NCBI GenBank assembly: GCA_003241785.1
Contig: QFPW01000037.1
Span: 1 to 17,106, forward strand
DNA: 17,106 nt
Direction of reading: 5' to 3'
From: Rhodovulum sulfidophilum
GTDB taxonomy: Bacteria > Pseudomonadota > Alphaproteobacteria > Rhodobacterales > Rhodobacteraceae
Part shown: positions 7,232 through 15,015 of the stretch, piece after piece
Numbering within the stretch: the stretch's first letter is position 1
How the letters are laid out: the number at the start of each line of letters is the position of its first letter
Notes under the pieces: generated by a model
The model's database searches: none
What the model was told of the DNA's origin: nothing
The model's input: only the letters and a program-made list of their open reading frames with translations
Program-made: the position numbers and the translations under genes

Positions 7232-8604
7232 CACGCTCCCCGCGCCTCGAGCGCCTTGAGGAAGCTGCGCCGCCACCAGGCGATGTCGTATTCGCGCACG
7301 CCCTGGATCAGCGCGTCCCACCGGGCGCGCCGCTCGTCGAGCGGCATCAGCAGGCCGCGGTGGATCGCGTCGGCCATCGCGGCGGTGTCGTGCGGATTGA
7401 CGAGCAGCGCGTCAGGCATCTGCTCGGCGGCGCCGGCGAATTCCGAGAGGATGAGCACGCCCGGATCCTCGGGGTCCTGGGCCGCGATGAATTCCTTCGC
7501 GACGAGGTTCATCCCGTCGTAGAGCGGCGTCACTAGCGCCACGCGGGCGATCCGGTAGAGCCCGGCCAGCACCTCGCGCGAATAGCCGCGCGCGAGGTAG
7601 CGGATCGGCACCCAGTCGAGGTCGCCGTAGTCGGCGTTGATCCGGCCGACCAGCCCGTCGAGCTCGACGCGGAGCGCCTGGTAGGCGTCGACCGCCTCGC
7701 GCGAGGGCGGGGCGATCTGGACGAAGCTCACCGTGCCGCGCAGGTCGGGATTGTCGTCGAGCATCCGGCCGAAGGCGGCCATGCGCTGCGGCAGGCCCTT
7801 GGAATAGTCCATCCGGTCGACGCCGAAGACGAGGGCGCGGTTCTCGATGATCCGGCCGATCCGGTCGACCGCGCCCTGTCCCTCGGGGCTGGCGGCGAGC
7901 CGGGCGAAATCGTCCGGGTCGATGCCGATCGAGAAGGTCTCGGCGCGCAGCGTCCGGTCGAAGACGGTGATCGTGCCATCCTCGTTCGGCACGCCGCCGC
8001 ATTGTTCGGTGAGATAGCGGCGGAAATTGGCGGTGTCCCGGTCGGTCTGGAAGCCGACCAGGTCGAAGGCGCAGAGCCCGCGCGCGAGCCGCTGGTGCTG
8101 CGGAAGCGAGGTGAAAACCTCGGGGGCGGGGAAGGGGATGTGCAGGAAGAAGCCCATCAGACCGTCCCAGCCGCTGGCCCGCATCTCCGCGCCCATCAGC
8201 AGGAAATGGTAGTCGTGGACCCAGACCACGTCCTCGGGCCGCGTCAGCTGGGCGAGGAGCCGGCCGAAGCGGCGGTTGACCCCCTCGTAGGCGGCGAAAT
8301 CGGCCTCGTCGAAATGCGCGAGGTCGGTGCGGTAGTGGAAGACTGGCCAGAGCGCGCGGTTGGAGTAGCCGAGATAGAAGCCGTCGTACTCGCCCTGGGT
8401 GAGATCGGCGAGGGCGAAGTCGATCCGGTCGTCCGCGAACAGCCGGACGCCGCGGGTCTCGCGCTCCACGACCTCGCCGGACCAGCCGAACCAGACTCCG
8501 CCCCGTTCGGTCAGGGCGTCGGAAAGCGCGACCGCGAGGCCACCCGCGCGCGGCTCTCCCGGAGCGGCGGTGCGGTTCGAAGCGACGATCAATCTGCGTG
8601 TCAT
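7231..8604 (-). CDS. otsA: Trehalose-6-phosphate synthase (GT20)
   Basis: OtsA joins UDP-glucose (or another NDP-glucose) to glucose-6-phosphate to give trehalose-6-phosphate, the first step of osmoprotective trehalose synthesis. The 457-residue GT20 glycosyltransferase has a GT-B fold. The N-terminal signature is RLIVASNR with the G-G-L-A loop at 21-24. Substrate residues lie in GFYLGYSNRALWPVFHYR (Trp86), VWVHDYHFLL (Asp131) and FFLHIPFP (His155). Nucleotide-sugar binding residues are Arg264 and Lys269 in GVDRMDYSKGLPQR, Asp363 in PLYDGMNLVAKEF and Glu388 in LSEFAGAAEQ. Every motif expected from E. coli OtsA is present. An alternative TTG start at 8613 adds three residues, but ATG 8604 begins the conserved MTRRLIVASN and is preferred, although no strong Shine-Dalgarno is seen. 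It is divergent from mrpA and coupled to otsB. Confidence 0.95.
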   Translation of the reverse strand: MTRRLIVASNRTAAPGEPRAGGLAVALSDALTERGGVWFGWSGEVVERETRGVRLFADDRIDFALADLTQGEYDGFYLGYSNRALWPVFHYRTDLAHFDEADFAAYEGVNRRFGRLLAQLTRPEDVVWVHDYHFLLMGAEMRASGWDGLMGFFLHIPFPAPEVFTSLPQHQRLARGLCAFDLVGFQTDRDTANFRRYLTEQCGGVPNEDGTITVFDRTLRAETFSIGIDPDDFARLAASPEGQGAVDRIGRIIENRALVFGVDRMDYSKGLPQRMAAFGRMLDDNPDLRGTVSFVQIAPPSREAVDAYQALRVELDGLVGRINADYGDLDWVPIRYLARGYSREVLAGLYRIARVALVTPLYDGMNLVAKEFIAAQDPEDPGVLILSEFAGAAEQMPDALLVNPHDTAAMADAIHRGLLMPLDERRARWDALIQGVREYDIAWWRRSFLKALEARGA

Positions 8605-8660
8605 TGTTGGCAACAGATAGCATCAACCGGCCGAAGGCAAGCAATCACGGGATGAATGCA

Positions 8661-8675
8661 TATCGCAATGCGATA
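8661..8675. promoter_or_regulatory. Dyad TATCGC-AAT-GCGATA between otsA and mrpA
   Basis: Perfect 6-bp arms flank a 3-bp centre in the 184-bp space between the divergent otsA and mrpA starts. It lies 57 bp upstream of otsA and 114 bp upstream of mrpA, so it could affect either promoter or both. GATAAT at 8672-8677 overlaps its right arm and resembles a rightward -10 box, but no good -35 box is visible at the proper distance. A weak leftward promoter-like pair, TTGCTT and GCTATC 17 bp apart, lies between the dyad and otsA. The binding factor is unknown. Confidence 0.45.
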
Positions 8676-8788
8676 ATACGACCTGGGCGCGACCTGGCGT
8701 CGCGGTCGACCTTCGCAGCGCGTTTTCTCGCCGGATTTCGGGCATCTCGCCCTTGCCCGCGTGGCCCCAAGCTGAAATTAATCCAGCC

Positions 8789-11734
8789 ATGGTCCAGAGC
8801 AACCTCCTGCTGATCCTGCTGATCCTGCCCTTCGTCGGTTGCGTCGTCGCCGCGACCTCTCCCGCGAACCTGCGCAACGCCGAGGTCTGGTTCTCGGCCG
8901 CCGTGAGCGCGGTCGGCCTCGGCATTCTCGCCGCGCTCTACCCCCTGGTCGAGAACGGCGGGGTGGTGCGCAAATCGGCGCGCTGGATGCCGACCTTCGG
9001 GCTGGATTTCTCGCTCAGGATCGACGGTTTCGCCTGGATCTTCCTCGTCCTGATCTTCGGGATCGGCCTGCTCGTCGTGCTCTACGCGCGGTACTATCTC
9101 TCGCCGCGCGATCCGGCCCCGAGGTTTTTCGCCTCGCTGCTCGCCTTCATGGGGGCGATGACCGGCGTGGTGATGTCGGGCAATCTCATCCTGCTGATCG
9201 TCTTCTGGGAGCTGACGAGCCTCACCTCCTTCCTGCTGATCGGCTACTGGCACCAGAACGCCGCGGCGCGCGACGGCGCGCGGATGTCACTGATCGTCAC
9301 CGGCGCGGGCGGGCTCTGCCTGCTCGCCGGCGTGCTGATCATGGGTCATATCGTCGGCAGCTACGATCTCGACGTGGTGCTGTCCTCGGGCGACGCGATC
9401 CGCGCGCATCCGCTCTACGAGACCGTTCTGATCCTGGTGATGCTCGGCGCCTTCACCAAATCGGCGCAGTTCCCGTTCCATTTCTGGCTGCCGCATGCGA
9501 TGGCCGCGCCGACGCCGATCTCCTCCTACCTGCATTCCGCGACCATGGTGAAGGCGGGAGTCTTCCTGCTCATCCGCTTCGCGCCGATCCTGAACGGCAC
9601 CGACGCCTGGTTCTGGGTGGTGGGCGGCGTCGGGATGGCCACGCTGCTGCTCGGCGCCTTCTTCGCCTTCTTCCAGCACGACCTGAAAGGGCTGCTCGCC
9701 TATTCGACGATCAGCCATCTCGGGCTCATCACCGCGCTCGCGGGGATCGGCACGCCCGAGGCGATCGTCGCGGCGACCTTCCACATCATCAACCACGCGG
9801 TCTTCAAGGCCTCGCTCTTCATGGCGGCGGGGATCATCGACCACGAGACCGGCACGCGCGACATGCGCAAGCTCGGCGGGCTCTGGCGCAAGATGCCCTA
9901 TACGGCGACGCTCGCGATCGTCGCCTCGGCCTCGATGGCGGGCGTGCCGCTGCTGAACGGGTTCCTGTCCAAGGAGATGTTCTTCGCCGCGACGATCGAG
10001 CAGCACGACAACTCGATCTTCGACCGCGGCATGCCCTGGGTCGCGCTGATCGCGAGCACGCTCGCGGTCGCCTATTCGCTGCGCTTCATCGTCTCGGTCT
10101 TCTTCGGCCCGCTCTCGCCCGACATGCCGAAGGATCCGCACGAGCCGCCGCGCTGGATGCGCTTCCCGATCGAGATCCTGGTCGCGATCTGCCTTCTGGT
10201 CGGGATCGCCCCCGCCGCGACGATCGCGCCCTATCTCAAGACCGCCGTGATCGCGGTGCTGGGCGCCGCGACGCCCTACTACAGCCTCGCGCTGTGGCAC
10301 GGGGTGAACGAGCCGCTGATCATGAGCATGATCGCGCTCGCCGGCGGCGCGCTCATCTACGCGGCGCTGGCGAAGCCGGTCGCGCGCGGGCCCGAGGGGC
10401 CGCCGGTCATCCGGCGTCTCGAGGGGCAGCGGATCTTCGAGCGGATGCTGCTCGCGCTCTCGTGGAAATGGACGCGCGCGCTGCACCGGGTGCTCGGGAC
10501 CGAGCGGCTGCAGGTGCAGCTCCGGATCCTGGTGCTGGTCGCGGCGGGCATCGCCACCGCCACGCTGCTGCGCGACCGGCCGGTCTGGCCCAGGCCCTCG
10601 TTCGCCGACTTCGACCTGCTCTTCGCGCTGATCTGGCTGATCGGCGCGGCCTGCGCGATCGGCGCGGCCTATCAGGCGAAGTACCACCGGTTCGCCGCGC
10701 TGGTCCTGCTCGGTGGCGCCGGCACGGTGACCTGTGTCACCTTCGCCTGGTTCTCGGCTCCCGATCTCGCCGTGACGCAGCTCCTGGTCGAGATCGTGAC
10801 GACCGTGCTCCTGCTCCTCGGGCTGCGCTGGCTGCCGCAGCGGCGGGCGGAGATCGCGCGCGACGTCGAGCTCAAGGCGCGGCTGCGCCGCTTCGTCGAT
10901 CTCCTGATCGCGATCTTCTGCGGCGCGGGGGTCGCGGCGCTCTCCTACACGGTGATGACGACGCCGCTCGACCGCGAGATCGCGACCTATTTCCTCGAGC
11001 ACGCCTACAGCCTCGGCGGCGGCACCAACGTGGTGAACGTGATCCTGGTCGACTTCCGCGGCTTCGACACCTTCGGCGAGATCACCGTGCTCGGCATCGT
11101 CGGCCTGACCGTCTTCGCGCTGCTGCGCCGGTTCCGCCCGGCGAACGAAAGCGCCGACATACCCGAGCAGCAGCGGATCCAGCGCGACTACGAGGATTCG
11201 GCCGAGCATCGCCGCCGGGGCGAGCTGCTGCGCGACTACATGTTCGTGCCCTCGGTCATCATGCGCTGGATGTTCCCGGTGACGATCGTGATCGCCGCCT
11301 ATCTCTTCCTGCGCGGGCATGACCTGCCGGGCGGCGGCTTCGCGGCGGGCATCACGCTCGCGATCGGCTTCCTGCTGCAGTATCTCGGCGCGGACGCGCG
11401 CTGGGTCGAGGACCGGCTCCGGATCCTGCCCATCCGCTGGATCGGCTTCGGCCTGCTGATCGCGGCGGCGACCGGGCTCGGGTCCTGGATGTTCGGCTTT
11501 CCGTTCCTGACCGCGCACGCGCGCTACGTGAACATCCCGTTCGTCGGCGACGTGCCCTTCGCGACGGCGCTGCTGTTCGACTTCGGCGTCTTCATCCTCG
11601 TCGTCGGCGCCACCGTGCTGATGCTGATCGCGATCGCGCACCAGTCGCTGCGCACCAAGCGTGGCGCGCCGAGCGAGGAGAGCGCGGCCGAGGAGGCCGA
11701 GGACGAACCCGATCTCTGGCAGGGAGGCGCCTGA
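8789..11734 (+). CDS. mrpA: Fused MrpA-MrpB subunit of Mrp/Pha cation-proton antiporter
   Basis: MrpA is the largest subunit of the Mrp (Mnh, Pha) complex in the inner membrane, which exchanges Na+ or K+ for protons. The N-terminal part (about 65-490) is a NuoL-like proton-translocating domain. It has Glu141 in FWELTSLTSFLLIGYW, Lys224 in GAFTKSAQFPFHFWLPHAMAAP and Lys255 in SATMVKAG. The C-terminal MrpA domain (DUF4040) lies at about 613-685 with FSAPDLAVTQLLVE. From about 814 to 960 the chain continues as a full MrpB domain with LRGHDLPGGGFAAG, a fusion known from PhaAB of rhizobia. The end is acidic and probably cytoplasmic. Total length is 981 residues. A TTG at 8753 would add 12 residues; ATG 8789 fits better, though its Shine-Dalgarno is poor. 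It heads the mrp operon. Confidence 0.95.
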   Translation: MVQSNLLLILLILPFVGCVVAATSPANLRNAEVWFSAAVSAVGLGILAALYPLVENGGVVRKSARWMPTFGLDFSLRIDGFAWIFLVLIFGIGLLVVLYARYYLSPRDPAPRFFASLLAFMGAMTGVVMSGNLILLIVFWELTSLTSFLLIGYWHQNAAARDGARMSLIVTGAGGLCLLAGVLIMGHIVGSYDLDVVLSSGDAIRAHPLYETVLILVMLGAFTKSAQFPFHFWLPHAMAAPTPISSYLHSATMVKAGVFLLIRFAPILNGTDAWFWVVGGVGMATLLLGAFFAFFQHDLKGLLAYSTISHLGLITALAGIGTPEAIVAATFHIINHAVFKASLFMAAGIIDHETGTRDMRKLGGLWRKMPYTATLAIVASASMAGVPLLNGFLSKEMFFAATIEQHDNSIFDRGMPWVALIASTLAVAYSLRFIVSVFFGPLSPDMPKDPHEPPRWMRFPIEILVAICLLVGIAPAATIAPYLKTAVIAVLGAATPYYSLALWHGVNEPLIMSMIALAGGALIYAALAKPVARGPEGPPVIRRLEGQRIFERMLLALSWKWTRALHRVLGTERLQVQLRILVLVAAGIATATLLRDRPVWPRPSFADFDLLFALIWLIGAACAIGAAYQAKYHRFAALVLLGGAGTVTCVTFAWFSAPDLAVTQLLVEIVTTVLLLLGLRWLPQRRAEIARDVELKARLRRFVDLLIAIFCGAGVAALSYTVMTTPLDREIATYFLEHAYSLGGGTNVVNVILVDFRGFDTFGEITVLGIVGLTVFALLRRFRPANESADIPEQQRIQRDYEDSAEHRRRGELLRDYMFVPSVIMRWMFPVTIVIAAYLFLRGHDLPGGGFAAGITLAIGFLLQYLGADARWVEDRLRILPIRWIGFGLLIAAATGLGSWMFGFPFLTAHARYVNIPFVGDVPFATALLFDFGVFILVVGATVLMLIAIAHQSLRTKRGAPSEESAAEEAEDEPDLWQGGA

Positions 11735-11735
11735 G

Positions 11736-12077
11736 ATGGAGCTCGTCCTCTCGATGGCGATCGGGACCCTCGTGGCCTCCGGGGTCTGGCTTCTGCTCCG
11801 GCCGCGCACCTACCAGGTGATCGTCGGGCTCGCGCTGCTCGCGCACGGGGTCAATCTGTTCATCTTCTCGATGGGAAGGCTGCGGACCGGGGCGAGCCCG
11901 ATCCTTGACAAGGTGGGGCCGATCTCGCCCGAGGCCTATACCGATCCCGTGCCGCAGGCGCTGGTGCTGACCGCGATCGTGATCAGCTTCGCGACCACGG
12001 CGCTGTTTCTCGTCGTGCTCATCGCGTCGCGCGGCTTCACCGACACCGACCACGTCGACGGGAAGGAGAGCGAGTGA
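11736..12077 (+). CDS. mrpC: MrpC / PhaC antiporter subunit (NuoK-like)
   Basis: This 113-residue protein is homologous to NuoK of complex I and forms part of the membrane core of the Mrp antiporter. It has three hydrophobic segments, at about 3-20, 25-45 and 68-92. Family motifs are G-V-W-L-L-L-R-P-R-T-Y near the start, VIVGLALLAHGVNLFIF in the middle, and DPVPQALVLTAIVISFATTAL with the D-P-x-P-Q-A-L-x-L-T-A-I-V-I signature. An upstream reading to 11661 lies within mrpA and is unlikely. ATG 11736 sits one base after the mrpA stop and has AGGGAGG at 11721-11727 with an 8-nt spacer. The length is normal. Its stop overlaps the mrpD start. Confidence 0.94.
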   Translation: MELVLSMAIGTLVASGVWLLLRPRTYQVIVGLALLAHGVNLFIFSMGRLRTGASPILDKVGPISPEAYTDPVPQALVLTAIVISFATTALFLVVLIASRGFTDTDHVDGKESE

Positions 12078-13747
12078 TGCTGGCCCCCGAGCATCTCATC
12101 ATCGCGCCCATCCTGATCCCGCTGATCGCGGGCGCGATCATGCTGTTCTACGAGGACCGGCAGCGCCGGGCCAAGCGGGTGATCTCCTTCATCGCGATCG
12201 GCGCGCTCGGCGTCGTCGCGCACGACCTCATGAATCTCGCCGAATCGGGCGGCGAGGCGGGGACGATCGGGGTCTACCTGCTCGGCAACTGGCCGCCGCC
12301 CTTCGCGATCGTGCTGGTGCTCGACCGGCTCTCGGCGATGATGCTGCTCCTCACGGCGGTGCTCGCGCTGGCGTCGATGGTCTTCGCCACCGCGCGCTGG
12401 GACCGGCGGGGGCAGCACTTCCACAGCCTCTTCATGTTCCTCTTGATGGGGCTGAACGGGGCCTTCCTGACCGGGGACCTCTTCAACCTCTTCGTCTTCT
12501 TCGAGGTGATGCTCGCGGCCTCCTACGGGCTCGCGCTGCACGGGTCCGAAGCGCTCAGGGTGCGGGCGAGCCTGCATTACATCGCGATCAATCTCGCGGC
12601 CTCCCTCCTGTTCCTGATCGGCGTCAGCCTGATCTACGGCGTCACCGGCACGCTCAACATGGCCGATCTCGCGGCGCGGATTCCCGAGCTCGCGGCGGAG
12701 GACCGGCCGATGCTGAAGGTGGGCGCGGCGATCCTCGGCGTCGCCTTCCTCGTGAAGGCCGCGATGTGGCCGCTCTGCTTCTGGCTGCCGATCACCTATC
12801 TCGCGGCGGCGCCGCCGGTGGCCGCGATCTTCGCGATCATGAGCAAGGTCGGGATCTACGTGATCCTGCGCGTCACCTCGCTCGTCGGCTGGCACGGCGG
12901 CGCGGACGCCGGGCTCGGCGCGGAATTCCTCGTCGCCGGCGGCTACGCCACCGTGGCCTTCGGCACCTTCGGCGTCCTCGCCTCGCAGGGGCTGGGCCGG
13001 CTCGCGGGTTCCTCGGTGCTGGTCTCCTCGGGCACGCTGCTCGCGGTGATCGGGCTCTTCAACCTTGGGGGCGGCACGCAGCTGGCGGCCGCGGGGCTCT
13101 ACTATCTCGTGATCTCGACGCTCGCGATCAGCGCGCTCTATCTGATGGTCGAGCTGATCGAGCGTGACGAGGGCAGCTTCGCCGCCATCTTCGCGGTGAC
13201 GGCCGAGCTCTACGGCTTCAGCGAGGACGCGCTCGACGACGACGACGACGATCCGGTCGCGGGGGCCAGGCTGCCCGGGGTCTTCACGATCCTCTCGGTC
13301 TGCTACGCCTGCGTCGCGCTCCTGATCGCCGGCCTGCCGCCGCTCGCGGGGTTCATGGCCAAGTTCGCGATCCTGTCCTCGGTGTTCAATCCGGACGGTT
13401 TCGGCTTCTCGGCGCCGGCCTTCGCCTTCACCGCGCTCCTGCTCGTCTCGGGCCTCGCCGCGATGATCGCCCTCGTCAGGACCGGCATCCAGACCTTCTG
13501 GGGTCCGATCGACGAGGACGGCTCGCGCGCGGCGCTGGTCGAGCTCGCGCCGGTGATCGGGCTGATCGCACTCACGCTCTACATGACGGTGCAGGCAAGC
13601 TCGGTGATGCGCTACATGGAGGCGACGGCGCGCGCCCTCGCCGAGCCGAGCCTCTACGTCGAGACGGTGCTCGGCGCCGCGCCCTACGAGGTGCCGGAGG
13701 ACGCGCCCGAGCCGCCCAGCGTCATCGAAGGCGGAGGCGCGTCATGA
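12077..13747 (+). CDS. mrpD: MrpD / PhaD antiporter subunit (NuoM/N-like)
   Basis: MrpD is the second large antiporter-like subunit and carries a proton channel of the Mrp complex. The 556-residue protein is almost wholly membrane segments. Key residues are Glu143 in FNLFVFFEVMLAASYGL, Lys227 in FLVKAAMWPLCFWLP and Lys257 in IMSKVGIYV, matching the Glu/Lys relay of NuoL/M/N-type subunits. A run of six Asp, encoded by five GAC and one GAT codon (about 13235-13252), lies in a hydrophilic loop near residues 386-393 and is unusual for the family. The reading could start at GTG 12074, but ATG 12077 has the better spacing (8 nt) to AGGAG at 12064-12068 and gives a TGATG overlap with mrpC. The stop overlaps mrpE as ATGA. 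Confidence 0.94.
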   Translation: MLAPEHLIIAPILIPLIAGAIMLFYEDRQRRAKRVISFIAIGALGVVAHDLMNLAESGGEAGTIGVYLLGNWPPPFAIVLVLDRLSAMMLLLTAVLALASMVFATARWDRRGQHFHSLFMFLLMGLNGAFLTGDLFNLFVFFEVMLAASYGLALHGSEALRVRASLHYIAINLAASLLFLIGVSLIYGVTGTLNMADLAARIPELAAEDRPMLKVGAAILGVAFLVKAAMWPLCFWLPITYLAAAPPVAAIFAIMSKVGIYVILRVTSLVGWHGGADAGLGAEFLVAGGYATVAFGTFGVLASQGLGRLAGSSVLVSSGTLLAVIGLFNLGGGTQLAAAGLYYLVISTLAISALYLMVELIERDEGSFAAIFAVTAELYGFSEDALDDDDDDPVAGARLPGVFTILSVCYACVALLIAGLPPLAGFMAKFAILSSVFNPDGFGFSAPAFAFTALLLVSGLAAMIALVRTGIQTFWGPIDEDGSRAALVELAPVIGLIALTLYMTVQASSVMRYMEATARALAEPSLYVETVLGAAPYEVPEDAPEPPSVIEGGGAS

Positions 13748-14226
13748 CCCGCTATGTCCCGCATCCGATCCTGACCGCGTCGATCATCGTGATGTGGATC
13801 CTGCTCAACCGGCTCTCGGTCGGGCATCTCCTGCTCGGCGCGGCGGTGGGGATCATCGGCGGACAGGCGATGTCGGCGCTGCGCCCGCCAAAGGTCCAGC
13901 TGCGGAAATGGTGGCTGATCCCCGGGCTCATCCTGCGCGTGCTCGCCGATATCGCGGTCTCGAACTGGGCCGTCGCCGGGCAGATCCTGCGCGGCGGCGG
14001 GAGCCGCGAGCCGGGCTTCGTCGAGCTGCGGCTGCGGCTGCGCGACCCGCTCGCCCTCGCCATCCTCGCGGTGATCCTGACGAGCATGCCGGGCACCGCC
14101 TGGGTGCAGTACGACCGCGCGGGCAACCGGCTGCTCCTGCACGCGCTCGACCTCGCCGACGGGACCGACTGGGCCGCCGTTGTCCGGGACCGCTACGAGA
14201 CACCGCTGCTGGAGATTTTCGAATGA
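13744..14226 (+). CDS. mrpE: MrpE / PhaE antiporter subunit
   Basis: MrpE is a small integral membrane subunit needed for stability and activity of the Mrp antiporter; it has no complex I counterpart. The 160-residue protein has two hydrophobic segments near the N-terminus (about 9-25 and 28-44), then a third around 58-75. Family motifs include W-I-L-L-N-R-L-S-V-G-H-L-L-L-G, the basic PPKVQLRKWW and VLADIAVSNWAVAGQIL. ILAVILTSMPGTAWV and a cytoplasmic C-terminus with LLLHALDLADG and V-V-R-D-R-Y-E follow. The length is normal. ATG 13744 overlaps the mrpD stop and the gene's own stop overlaps mrpF, so translation is coupled throughout. Confidence 0.93.
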   Translation: MTRYVPHPILTASIIVMWILLNRLSVGHLLLGAAVGIIGGQAMSALRPPKVQLRKWWLIPGLILRVLADIAVSNWAVAGQILRGGGSREPGFVELRLRLRDPLALAILAVILTSMPGTAWVQYDRAGNRLLLHALDLADGTDWAAVVRDRYETPLLEIFE

Positions 14227-14507
14227 CGGCCGGACAGGTTCTCTTCTACGCCGTCGTCGCCGCGCAGTTCGCGCTCGTGGCGGCGATGGCCTGCGCCGCG
14301 ATCCGGATGGTGATCGGCCCGCGCGCGCAGGACCGGGTGCTCGCCTTCGACGCGATCTCGGTCTGCACCATGCTGCTCTTCATCACCCAGGGGATGCGGA
14401 CCGGCAACGTGTTCTTCTTCGAGGGCGCGCTCGTGATTTCCGCGCTGGCCTTCGTCGCGACCCTGGCGCTCGCAAAGTTCCTGATGCGGGGCGAGGTGAT
14501 CGAATGA
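14223..14507 (+). CDS. mrpF: MrpF / PhaF antiporter subunit
   Basis: This 94-residue protein contains three membrane segments, at about 5-28, 38-57 and 64-88, as in MrpF of other bacteria. The family signature is visible in R-M-V-I-G-P-R-A-Q-D-R-V-L-A-F-D-A-I-S, where the G-P-x-x-x-D-R-V/I-x-A-x-D pattern is highly conserved. It continues with T-G-N-V-F-F-F-E-G-A-L-V-I-S-A-L-A-F-V. MrpF stabilises the complex and has been linked to cation and bile salt efflux in Bacillus. Start and stop overlap mrpE and mrpG respectively as ATGA. No irregularity is seen. Confidence 0.94.
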   Translation: MTAGQVLFYAVVAAQFALVAAMACAAIRMVIGPRAQDRVLAFDAISVCTMLLFITQGMRTGNVFFFEGALVISALAFVATLALAKFLMRGEVIE

Positions 14508-14911
14508 ACGATCATTTCGCGACCCTGCCGCCCGCCGTGGCGCTGCTGATCGCGGCCCTGCTGCTGATCGGCGCGGCATTGACGCTGATCGGCGCTTGGG
14601 GCCTCCTGCGGCTGCCGACCTTCTACGAGCGGATCCACGCGCCGACGCTCGGGACGAGCTGGGGCTCCGGCGGGATCATCATCGCCTCGATGCTGCTCTT
14701 CTCGACCCTGGGCCTGCGCTTCGCCCTCCACGAGATCCTGATCGCCGTCCTCGTCACGGTGACCACCCCCGTCACGCTCATGCTGCTCGGCCGCGCCGCG
14801 CTCTACCGCGACCGGCTGGAGGACAAGCGCGGCGAGAAGCGCGAGGCCGAGAAGCCGGCGGCGGAACCCGGCCCGCCCGTTCCCTTTGACTCCGAGGCCC
14901 GAACCCGGTAG
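14504..14911 (+). CDS. mrpG: MrpG / PhaG antiporter subunit
   Basis: MrpG is the last subunit of the operon, a 135-residue membrane protein with three hydrophobic segments at about 10-33, 52-69 and 73-95. The family pattern is clear in L-L-I-G-A-A-L-T-L-I-G-A-W-G-L-L-R-L-P-T-F-Y-E-R-I-H-A-P-T-L-G-T, where R-L-P-x-x-x-x-R-x-H-A-x-T is the hallmark, and in T-T-P-V-T-L-M-L-L-G-R-A-A. The C-terminal 35 residues are charged and rich in Lys, Glu, Arg and Pro, presumably cytoplasmic; their sequence is not conserved in the family. The ATG overlaps the mrpF stop. All subunits (A/B, C, D, E, F, G) are therefore present and intact in one operon. Confidence 0.94.
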   Translation: MNDHFATLPPAVALLIAALLLIGAALTLIGAWGLLRLPTFYERIHAPTLGTSWGSGGIIIASMLLFSTLGLRFALHEILIAVLVTVTTPVTLMLLGRAALYRDRLEDKRGEKREAEKPAAEPGPPVPFDSEARTR

Positions 14912-14959
14912 GCGCCGGGCTTGGCTCGAGGTTTCCGGGTGGCGGGTTGGGAATCGCGC

Positions 14960-14999
14960 CTTCGCCGGGCGAAGCGAGCTTCCATCGGGCCGCCGGCCC
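14960..14999. promoter_or_regulatory. Two adjacent dyads between mrpG and the helicase gene
   Basis: CTTCGCC-G-GGCGAAG at 14960-14974 and GGGCC-GCC-GGCCC at 14987-14999 lie in the 104-bp gap between mrpG and the helicase start. They could end the mrp transcript, but no T-run follows, or they could fold in the helicase 5' untranslated region. In such GC-rich DNA, short dyads also arise by chance. Confidence 0.3.
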
Positions 15000-15015
15000 A
15001 GATCCTACGAGAGTT

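Noticed and set aside
8839..11322. 827-codon plus-strand frame in another phase of mrpA
   Set aside because: Arg/Ala/Asp-rich translation without motifs; the overlapping phase encodes MrpA with all key residues.
9287..11809. 840-codon minus-strand frame opposite mrpA
   Set aside because: It covers the clearly conserved mrpA gene in antisense and has the low-complexity Arg/Asp/Glu/Gln-rich look of a GC-driven open frame.
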